Virus record (IMG/VR): IMGVR_UViG_3300036444_000035
Coordinates: 1 to 29,652 of that record
Reading direction: 5' to 3' (one strand)
DNA length: 29,652 nucleotides
Source of the DNA: a virus
This document shows positions 22,025-28,506 of the stretch, one piece after another. Under the pieces are notes generated by a model, which searched no databases, was not told where the DNA came from, and saw nothing but the letters and a program-made list of their open reading frames with translations. The translations under genes and the position numbers were made by a program. Each line of letters opens with the position of its first letter. The stretch's first letter is position 1.

Positions 22025-23632
22025 ATGCCGGTCCAGGGCAAGATCGCAGACGGCGTCATCAAGATCGCCCTGGCCGGGCTGGAGGGGGCGAAGGCCCAAC
22101 TGGCCCAGCTGCAAACGCAGACTGCCAAGCTCGGCACCGCCCTCGGCACGATCGGGACTGCCTCGTCTCGTGGGTTCGCCGTCGCCACCGGCAGCATCAC
22201 CGGCTTCCTCAAGGCCGCCGACCCCGTCCGCTTCGAGATCTTCACGCAGAAGCTGCAAGTCTTGGCGATGTACGTCGGGTTGACGTTCATCCCCATCCTC
22301 CAGTCCGCCATCGACCAGCTGGACCGGCTCATTGAGGTGTTCAAAAACCTCACCGACGACCAGCGGGAGCAGATCCTTCACTGGACGAAGGTGGGCCTTG
22401 CAGTTCTGGCGGCCGGCTCGGCCGTCGGCGCCGTCGTGGGCGTCCTGCCCAAGCTGATCGGGTTGTTGCGCGCCGTCCAGGTGGCGGTGGCCATCCTGAT
22501 GAGTTCCACCGGCATCGGCCTCGTCGTGGCCCTCGCCGGGGCAGCCCTGGCCGTCCTCCAACTCACCGGCGGCTTGGACAAGCTCCAACCGCTCTTTGAC
22601 AAGATCGTGGGCGTCGTCCAGCGATTCGTCGGCACGGCCCTCGGCCCGCTGATGGACACGCTGACCGAGGTGGGCAACCAACTGGCCGAGACGTTCGGCC
22701 AGTTACTCTCCGAGTTGGCCCCGGTGTTCGCAGAGCTGGGAGCCGAGATCGGGAAGCTGGTGCAGGCCAGCCTCCCGGTGTTCGCGGAGCTTGGGAAGGC
22801 GTTCGGCCAGGTTGTCACCCAGCTGGGGGCGGCCGTCGCCCAACTCCTCCCGCCGCTGCTGCAGATCGGGCAGGTGTTCCTCCAGCTCTACACGACGTAT
22901 GTCGCCACGATGGCGAAGGTGTGGGCGGCCGTCGCTCAGGCCGTCGCGGCGGTCCTCCCCGCGCTGGTCGACGTCATCGGCACACTGACGACTGTGGTGG
23001 AGGCCCTGGCCCCGGTGTTCGCCCAGCTGGCGGCCGTCCTCGGCGAGGTGATCGGGTTCGTGGTGCAGATGCAGGCCGAGGTACTGGCGCTGGTGGCGGG
23101 CGTCCTGGCCGACTTGATCAAGATCCTGGCCGAGCTGTTCGCCTCGTTCATGAAGGCGTTCGGCCCCGTGATGGTGGACGCCATCAAGGGCGTCGTCGAC
23201 TTCATGAAGGCGTGCCTGGAAACGGTCAAGCAGATCGTGGCGGCCGCCAAAGAGCTGGCCGCCGTCCTGAGCAGCCTGAACCCGTTCGGGGGCAAACCAG
23301 CAGCGAGGAAGGGCAGCACCGGGGCCGGGGACTGGGGGAACGGTAGCGGCTCGGCGGGCGGCCCCGAGGACTTCGGCGGCCGTCCCGCAGCGGCACCGCG
23401 AGGCGGCAACGGCACGCCGCCCGGCAACCGCTTCACCCCGCTGGCCCGGCCGGTGCGGGTGGAGAACTTCGGCTTGGAGGAGGCGTTCAAGAGGGCGCAG
23501 CAGGGGGCGTCCTTCGACCCGGCCAAGATCGCCGAGAACGAGCGGAAGAAACTTCTGCAGGATCAACTGGCCGTGCAGCAGCGGATCGCCGCAAACACGT
23601 CACCCCGGCCCGGGGCCGAGTCGGCCCGGTAG
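22025..23632 (+). CDS. Tail tape measure protein
   Basis: The protein has 535 residues. It is very Ala, Leu, Val and Gln rich, with long hydrophobic helices (for example VLAAGSAVGAVVGVLPKLIG and MSSTGIGLVVALAGAALAVL) and repeated motifs such as LAPVFAELGAEIG, LPVFAELGKAFG and LAPVFAQLAAVLGEVIG. This is typical of tape measures. By the usual rule of about 0.15 nm per residue, the tail would be near 80 nm. The C-terminal 110 residues are Gly/Pro-rich, then helical. AAGGAGG precedes the ATG. Confidence 0.9.
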   Translation: MPVQGKIADGVIKIALAGLEGAKAQLAQLQTQTAKLGTALGTIGTASSRGFAVATGSITGFLKAADPVRFEIFTQKLQVLAMYVGLTFIPILQSAIDQLDRLIEVFKNLTDDQREQILHWTKVGLAVLAAGSAVGAVVGVLPKLIGLLRAVQVAVAILMSSTGIGLVVALAGAALAVLQLTGGLDKLQPLFDKIVGVVQRFVGTALGPLMDTLTEVGNQLAETFGQLLSELAPVFAELGAEIGKLVQASLPVFAELGKAFGQVVTQLGAAVAQLLPPLLQIGQVFLQLYTTYVATMAKVWAAVAQAVAAVLPALVDVIGTLTTVVEALAPVFAQLAAVLGEVIGFVVQMQAEVLALVAGVLADLIKILAELFASFMKAFGPVMVDAIKGVVDFMKACLETVKQIVAAAKELAAVLSSLNPFGGKPAARKGSTGAGDWGNGSGSAGGPEDFGGRPAAAPRGGNGTPPGNRFTPLARPVRVENFGLEEAFKRAQQGASFDPAKIAENERKKLLQDQLAVQQRIAANTSPRPGAESAR

Positions 23633-23644
23633 AACGGCGCGTGG

Positions 23645-23658
23645 GCCGTACATACGGC
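23645..23658 (+). promoter_or_regulatory. Start-site dyad motif, copy 10
   Basis: GCCGTACATACGGC is a perfect dyad (GCCGTA/TACGGC around CA) directly abutting the ATG of the next tail gene. No Shine-Dalgarno sequence exists. It is the clearest example with the 3687 copy. Confidence 0.6.
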
Positions 23659-24645
23659 ATGGCCCTTCAGGAGTACGGCTACACCATCACGACGAAGGAC
23701 AACAACGTCGCGTGGAACCCGACTGAGTACAAGATCCTCGCCGGCAACAGCGGTTCGGCGGCGTTCGGCCGCGAGTCCAGCCAGGGGACGGTGACGTACT
23801 CCTGCGAATACTTCTTCGTCGGGCAGTTCCTCGACGTGGTGCTGGGCAAGACTGTAAAAGGGGCGGGCGGGTACCTCAAGCGGTCTGCTTCGTCGCCCAA
23901 CTTCGACGGGAGCGAGGGGAGTACACCGGAGGCCCACCCCTGGGTCGACAACTTGTACGCCCAGTCGGCCAGCATCGAGCCGGTGGGCCGATTCCTTCAG
24001 CAGGGCGACCGGCCCGTCTACGAGAAGGCGAAGGTGACGGTGGCCTTCCGCCCGGTGGACTTCAACGTCATCCCGGATGCGAGCTACGCCGGCACGACCG
24101 AAGTCGGCCGGTACGTCACCAAGATGCCCTCGGGTTCGGCCGAGTTTCAAACGAGTCAGGGCCAGTTCAAGTTCGTGACCGATCCGCAGCGCCGGCCGCT
24201 CGACATCCAGCCCGGTTTCGTCGTACCCGCCCAGCAGTTCGTCTACACCTGGCGGCAGATTCCGGTGGCCGTCCGGTCTGATGGCCAACCCGAGCTGGGG
24301 CGACTACCCAACCTCTCCACCATTCAGCCCCTCGTCGGCACCGTGAACCAGGTGGCGTTCGACGGCTACCCGCCCGGCACCGTCCTGTACAGCTCCTTCA
24401 CGCCCACCCTCGTCCTGCCCCAACTGGCCGGTGGCGGGTACTACTGGGACATCGCCTACACGCTCGGCATCCGCGACTACGGGGTGAGTACCACCCCGGT
24501 GGTGACGGACGAACACGTCGGCTGGAACTACGCCTACGATCCGACACGGCACCTGTGGGACCTCTACACGGACACCGGCCTGGCGCTGGGCCGGACGATG
24601 TACCGCTACGCCTCGCTCGACGACTTGTTCCGGGTGACGTGGTGA
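23659..24645 (+). CDS. Phage tail protein of unknown type
   Basis: This 328-residue protein, just after the tape measure, sits where distal tail or hub proteins are found. It is beta-rich (for example QGTVTYSCEYFFVGQFLDVV, AKVTVAFRPVDFNVIPDASY and GQFKFVTDPQRRPLDIQPGF), with Trp and Tyr in the C-terminal half (YYWDIAYTLGIRDYG). No specific family is recognised. The start is placed at 23659 because the dyad motif abuts it; an in-frame GTG at 23641 would translate the motif itself. Its stop overlaps the next start. Confidence 0.7.
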   Translation: MALQEYGYTITTKDNNVAWNPTEYKILAGNSGSAAFGRESSQGTVTYSCEYFFVGQFLDVVLGKTVKGAGGYLKRSASSPNFDGSEGSTPEAHPWVDNLYAQSASIEPVGRFLQQGDRPVYEKAKVTVAFRPVDFNVIPDASYAGTTEVGRYVTKMPSGSAEFQTSQGQFKFVTDPQRRPLDIQPGFVVPAQQFVYTWRQIPVAVRSDGQPELGRLPNLSTIQPLVGTVNQVAFDGYPPGTVLYSSFTPTLVLPQLAGGGYYWDIAYTLGIRDYGVSTTPVVTDEHVGWNYAYDPTRHLWDLYTDTGLALGRTMYRYASLDDLFRVTW

Positions 24646-25313
24646 TGCTTCAGCGCCTGCCGAGCTTCGCCAAAGTCAGCCCCGGCGACCTGAACCGGGT
24701 GATCGACCACGTCAACCGGGTGACCGACATCAAGGCGTCCCCGCCGCTGGAAGTGACACACGTCGGGGGCGGCACCCAGCTGCGGTACGCCGCTGGCGGG
24801 TTCATCGCGGCGGTCACCGCCCGCCTCCGCACCGGGGCGTCGTCCGGCTCGTCCGGCGGCTCCGGCACGTCGGGGACAACCGGGCCGAGCAACCGCTACC
24901 GCTACGAGGTCCAGGAGGTGATCCAACTGCCGGGCGGGCGGTGGGAGTACCTCGACAACGGCCGGTTGTTGGCGGGCGGGATTGCGGTGTGGGAGTGGAA
25001 CGACAGCAAGGTCGACGTCGGCACCGTCGTTTACGTGGAGCCGTTCGGCACCGACGACTGGCGGTTCCAGAACTGCTGCGGGCAGCAGGAGGACGAGTCC
25101 AGTTCATCGTCCGGTTCGTCGCGGTCGTCCGGGGGCAGCGGGGCGAGCGGGGGCAGTGGCACGAGCGGGGCCAGTGGCAGTTCGGGCGGCGGGTGCGGCG
25201 GCACCACGATCGAGTTCGTGACGGGCGTGTCCTTCGACCCGGCCACCTGCACCCTGACCGTCACCAAGACCTCGGTGTGCGTGCCGGCGTGTGCCAACGT
25301 GGTGATTCAGTAA
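24645..25313 (+). CDS. Ser/Gly-rich tail protein
   Basis: The protein has 222 residues. A helical N-terminus (FAKVSPGDLNRVIDHVNRVT) is followed by a first linker (about 63-83, Ser/Gly/Thr), a beta-rich block with PGGRWEYLDNGRLLAGGIAV, then a second linker (about 148-183) of Ser runs and GSGAS-like steps, and a Cys-containing C-terminus (SFDPATCTLTVTKTSVCVPA). The linkers are flexible and rich in possible O-glycosylation sites. The ATG overlaps the previous stop (TGATG). It probably lies at the tail end. Confidence 0.65.
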   Translation: MLQRLPSFAKVSPGDLNRVIDHVNRVTDIKASPPLEVTHVGGGTQLRYAAGGFIAAVTARLRTGASSGSSGGSGTSGTTGPSNRYRYEVQEVIQLPGGRWEYLDNGRLLAGGIAVWEWNDSKVDVGTVVYVEPFGTDDWRFQNCCGQQEDESSSSSGSSRSSGGSGASGGSGTSGASGSSGGGCGGTTIEFVTGVSFDPATCTLTVTKTSVCVPACANVVIQ

Positions 25314-25322
25314 GGGAGGACC

Positions 25323-25784
25323 GTGGCCTTCGACCTGTCGGGGATTTGCGACTGTTGCTGCCGGGGCTGGTACTGCTGCCGAGTCACGAAGCAGGTGCGG
25401 TACGCGGCCAACTGTGCCGAGCGGGCCGCGTTCCCGGCGTGCGAGGCGACGTGTGACGGGTGCTGGCCGGTCAAGCCCGGCGACTTCCCCGCTCACATCA
25501 CCATGACGTTTCCCACCTACGGGGTGACGCTCGGGCCGATCCCGCTGGTCAACCTGGTCGTGGCGGCCCACTACGTGACCGGCCCGCAGCGGCCCCCGAT
25601 GCCGTATGTGACCGGGGTGGAGTCGCTCACGGTGGACCTGTGCCGGTCCGCCCTGGTCGCCACGTTCTCGGCGCTCGCCTACGGCCCGTACACCGGCCTG
25701 TGGCAGCTGACGATCGAGACGTGCCACCCGTTTCGGGCGACGGCATCCACGGCCCTGGGGACGGTCATCGTCGAGGAGGTGTGA
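25323..25784 (+). CDS. Cys-rich tail-region protein
   Basis: The protein has 153 residues. Ten cysteines fall within the first 48 residues (9, 11-13, 18, 19, 31, 40, 44, 47), in clusters such as CDCCC and CC, pointing to a metal-binding or disulphide-stitched knot. The rest is beta-rich (HITMTFPTYGVTLGPIPLVN and VESLTVDLCRSALVATFSAL). The start is a GTG with GGGAGGA upstream. It sits between two Ser-rich genes, and a role in the tail end is a reasonable guess. Confidence 0.6.
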   Translation: MAFDLSGICDCCCRGWYCCRVTKQVRYAANCAERAAFPACEATCDGCWPVKPGDFPAHITMTFPTYGVTLGPIPLVNLVVAAHYVTGPQRPPMPYVTGVESLTVDLCRSALVATFSALAYGPYTGLWQLTIETCHPFRATASTALGTVIVEEV

Positions 25785-25785
25785 G

Positions 25786-26040
25786 ATGGGTTGGATCGGA
25801 CCGTATGCGACTCAGGGGGAGGCACTGGCCTCCTGCGGCAGCTCGTCATCGAGTTCCTCGTCGAGTTCGTCATCGAGTTCGTCGAGCGTCACCCCGATGT
25901 TCTTCGGCGTCGCCCCGCCCGAGGCACCGGCCGCCCCGCCGCCACCCCCGGCCGGTGCGCTCACCACGGAGGGGCTTCGGCGTCCCGTCCAGCGGCCGCC
26001 GCAGGGGTGTCGTTGCAAGGGAAAGAAGCGCGGTGGCTAA
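25786..26040 (+). CDS. Small protein with 16 consecutive serines
   Basis: The protein has 84 residues. Residues 19-34 are sixteen serines encoded by mixed codons (AGC, TCG, TCA, AGT, TCC), which argues against simple slippage and for selection on the amino acid. A Pro-rich segment (PPEAPAAPPPPPAGA) and a basic Cys-containing C-terminus (RPPQGCRCKGKKRGG) follow. GTGAG precedes the ATG. The next gene, the GT9-like transferase, starts within its last codons. It is short and disordered, so its frame rests mainly on coupling and codon use. Confidence 0.55.
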   Translation: MGWIGPYATQGEALASCGSSSSSSSSSSSSSSSSVTPMFFGVAPPEAPAAPPPPPAGALTTEGLRRPVQRPPQGCRCKGKKRGG

Positions 26041-26986
26041 CGGGACGCCCCTCTCCCGCCAGGCCGGCCCGCCCTACCGCCTGCACCTCCGGCACTGGCT
26101 CTCGCCCGGCGACGTGGTGGCCCTGACGGCCGCCGTGGAGTCCCTGCACCGCGCCTACCCCGGCCAGTACCAGACGAGCGTCCAGACGACTTGCCAGGAA
26201 CTTTGGAGGTACAACCCCCGCGTCTGCGACGTGCCGGCCCACGAGTGCCACATCGTGGAGATGAAGTACGACGCCATCCACCAGTGCGGGCAAAGGCCGG
26301 TGTCGTTCATGGCAGCATTCTGCGAACACCTGGGACAGGAGATCGGGAAGCCCGTCCCGCTCCTGACGAGCAAGCCCCACCTGTACCTCGGGCCGGACGA
26401 GGGCGTCCTGGACGCGGTTCGGGACGTCGGGCCGTATGTGATCGTGAACGCAGGGCGGAAGAGCGATTACACCGCGAAGTTCGCGGGGACGCACTTCTGG
26501 CAGGAGATGGCGGACCGGCTGAAGGGCCGCGTGGCCGTCGTTCAGGTCGGCGAGGCGAATCCCCATCACCTCCACCGCCCGCTGTCCGGCGTCCTGGACT
26601 TGGTGGGCAAGACGTCGGTCCGGGAGTTCCTGCGGCTCGTCCGGTATTCGCGGGCGGCGGCCGGCCCGGTGTCGTTCCTGCTGCACACCTCGGCCGCGTT
26701 CGGCGTCCCTTATGTGTGCGCGGCCGGCGGGCGAGAGGAGCCGTCCTGGGTGAGCTACAACTCGACGGTTTACCTCCACACGATGGGCCAGCTGGACTGC
26801 TGCCGAGAGCGGGCCTGCTGGCGAAGTCGGACGGTGCCGCTCGGCGACGGGGACCGCAAGGACGGAAGCGTGTGTTCGCTGCCGGTAGTCCAGCCGGACG
26901 GCGAGTACATACCTCGGTGCCTGCAGATGGTGGGGCCGGAGCGGGTGGCCTCGGCCATCCACCAGATTCTTGACGGGGGAGCATGA
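26033..26986 (+). CDS. GT9-like glycosyltransferase with a C-terminal cysteine cluster
   Basis: The protein has 317 residues. The C-terminal Rossmann half is of GT9 (ADP-heptose transferase) type: YVIVNAGRKSDYTAKFAG, VAVVQVGEANPHH, VGKTSVREFLRLVRYSRAA and FLLHTSAAFGVPYVCAAGGR. A Cys cluster follows (Cys256, 257, 262 in CCRERACW, Cys281, and Cys296 in IPRCLQM), spaced like the iron-binding finger that I recall from autotransporter heptosyltransferases (TibC/AAH), which O-glycosylate serines. The GTG start at 26033 overlaps the poly-Ser gene, and the stop overlaps the next ATG. Confidence 0.8.
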   Translation: MANGTPLSRQAGPPYRLHLRHWLSPGDVVALTAAVESLHRAYPGQYQTSVQTTCQELWRYNPRVCDVPAHECHIVEMKYDAIHQCGQRPVSFMAAFCEHLGQEIGKPVPLLTSKPHLYLGPDEGVLDAVRDVGPYVIVNAGRKSDYTAKFAGTHFWQEMADRLKGRVAVVQVGEANPHHLHRPLSGVLDLVGKTSVREFLRLVRYSRAAAGPVSFLLHTSAAFGVPYVCAAGGREEPSWVSYNSTVYLHTMGQLDCCRERACWRSRTVPLGDGDRKDGSVCSLPVVQPDGEYIPRCLQMVGPERVASAIHQILDGGA

Positions 26987-28506
26987 GCGAAGGGAAGAAG
27001 CTGGACGTGTGGTTTGACCACGGCCTCGGCGACTGCGTGCAGTTCGCCACCGTCCTCCAGGCGTACCGCAAGCGCGGGTGCGACGTCCGCGTTCACTACG
27101 AGCTGAACAAGCTCGACGTGTTCCGGGCGGCCGGCTGCGGGTACCACCCGACGCCGGAGAACTACAACCACTGGCGGTACCACAAGGGGTTCAACGATCC
27201 GAGAGCTGAGCGGGACGGCTCGGGGAACAAGGCGTTTTTGAACCTGGGCAAGGAGCAGTTGGCCGCGTGGGCTGACGTCGGGGAGATGTGGGACGAGGTG
27301 TGCCGGACGGACATGGAGGACTCGTTCGACGGCCTGCTCACCGACGCGGTCCGAGACGAGGCCCGCCGGTTCTTGGACGGCCTGCCCCGGCCGATCGTCC
27401 TGCTCCACACGCGCGGCACGAACTTCTGGATGGAAAAGTCCATCCCGGACAACGTCACGAGCGAGCTGTACCGGCTACTGCTCGACGGCATGCCAGGCGG
27501 GCTGGTGTTGCTCGACTGGGACAACCGCGTTCCCCGCCCGCCCCATGCCCGTATCCGCCACCTGAAACGGGACTGGGGCCACATCTCGGTGCTGCAGCTG
27601 GTGGCCTTGATGGAGCAGTCCGACCTGCTCGTCGGGGTGGACAGCGGGCCGCTGCACTTGGCGAACATGACGCGGCTGCCGAGCCTCGGCGTCTTCCACC
27701 ACTTCTATCCTTCGTGCGTGTGCTTGCCCCGGGTAACAGGCAAGAACGCGGTGATGACGAGGAACGCCGACTCGTACCGGCCGGTCAACCAAGCCCGGCG
27801 GCGGCGGTGGGGCGTGTTGGAGTACGGCGGCCACATGCCGTCGGCGGCCGACATCGCCCGCCACGCCCTCCGGATGCTGGCCGGGCCACGGTACGGCCTG
27901 CCCCTCGGCCGGGACGTGATGCTCCAGCAGTTCGTCCGGGACTGGTTAGCGGCGCGGACATCGACGTCGGAAATCGCGGACAGGCACAACACGATGGACT
28001 GGCTGTTCCACGAGATGAGTCGGCGGTTCCCGGCGCCGGAGATCGTCGAGACGGGGTGCGTGCGGAGTCGGGAAGACTGGTCGGCGGGGTACAGCAGTTA
28101 CCTGTTCTCGATGTACCTGGACGGGAAAGGGGCGGGGAAGCTGACGAGCGTGGACGTGGACGCCGGGAACTGCCGGACGGCCCGGGACATCCTGCGGGAG
28201 TTCGGGGCGGTGGCCGAGGTGGTGGATGCTGACTCGGTGTCCTATCTCCAGGGCCGCACCGAGAAGATCGACGTCCTGTACCTGGACTCGATGGACTGCG
28301 AAGATCCCCGGCACGCCGCCCACGGCCTGGCCGAGGTGAAGGCGGCTGAACGGCTGCTAGGCGACGACTCCATCGTGGTGTTTGACGACACGGTCTGGGC
28401 GGCGGGCAGGTGGGCCGGCAAGGGGGCCGAGGGCGTGCCGTACCTCCTCGGCCGGGGGTGGCGGCTGGCGGCCAGCGGCTACCAGACGGTCCTCACTCGG
28501 TGTTGA
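26983..28506 (+). CDS. GT9-like glycosyltransferase fused to a class I methyltransferase
   Basis: The protein has 507 residues. Residues about 1-300 are a GT9-like transferase, with GLGDCVQFATVLQA near the start (14-27), IVLLHTRGTNFWM and the nucleotide-sugar motif VDSGPLHLANM (219-229). Residues about 340-507 are a class I SAM methyltransferase-like domain with VETGC (355-359), SVDVD (389-393), VLYLDSMD (431-438) and VVFDDT (465-470). It could add and then methylate a sugar. It starts within the previous stop (ATGA) and is the last gene of the rightward module. Confidence 0.75.
   Translation: MSEGKKLDVWFDHGLGDCVQFATVLQAYRKRGCDVRVHYELNKLDVFRAAGCGYHPTPENYNHWRYHKGFNDPRAERDGSGNKAFLNLGKEQLAAWADVGEMWDEVCRTDMEDSFDGLLTDAVRDEARRFLDGLPRPIVLLHTRGTNFWMEKSIPDNVTSELYRLLLDGMPGGLVLLDWDNRVPRPPHARIRHLKRDWGHISVLQLVALMEQSDLLVGVDSGPLHLANMTRLPSLGVFHHFYPSCVCLPRVTGKNAVMTRNADSYRPVNQARRRRWGVLEYGGHMPSAADIARHALRMLAGPRYGLPLGRDVMLQQFVRDWLAARTSTSEIADRHNTMDWLFHEMSRRFPAPEIVETGCVRSREDWSAGYSSYLFSMYLDGKGAGKLTSVDVDAGNCRTARDILREFGAVAEVVDADSVSYLQGRTEKIDVLYLDSMDCEDPRHAAHGLAEVKAAERLLGDDSIVVFDDTVWAAGRWAGKGAEGVPYLLGRGWRLAASGYQTVLTRC

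Larger units (their letters stand above)
3687..28506 (+). mobile_element. Siphovirus-like prophage or phage-derived cluster
   Basis: An ordered set of terminase, portal, protease, capsid, connector, tail tube, chaperone and tape-measure genes shows HK97-type head and non-contractile tail morphogenesis. The left edge is set at the first copy of the shared start-site motif, and the right edge at the end of the last rightward gene. Both edges are inferences, because no attachment-site repeats, tRNA or integrase can be seen. Genes 3701-6999 are less clearly phage-derived than the part from 7007 on. No replication, lysogeny or certain lysis gene is present. Confidence 0.7.

Noticed and set aside
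25843-25890. CRISPR-like or tandem DNA repeat in the poly-serine region
   Set aside because: The repeat units are short, uneven and explained by serine codons. No repeat-spacer structure exists in the window.
26901-26912. TACATAC within the first GT9-like gene
   Set aside because: It lacks the GCC/GGC flanks and no start codon follows, so it is read as coding sequence (EYIPR), not an eleventh motif copy.
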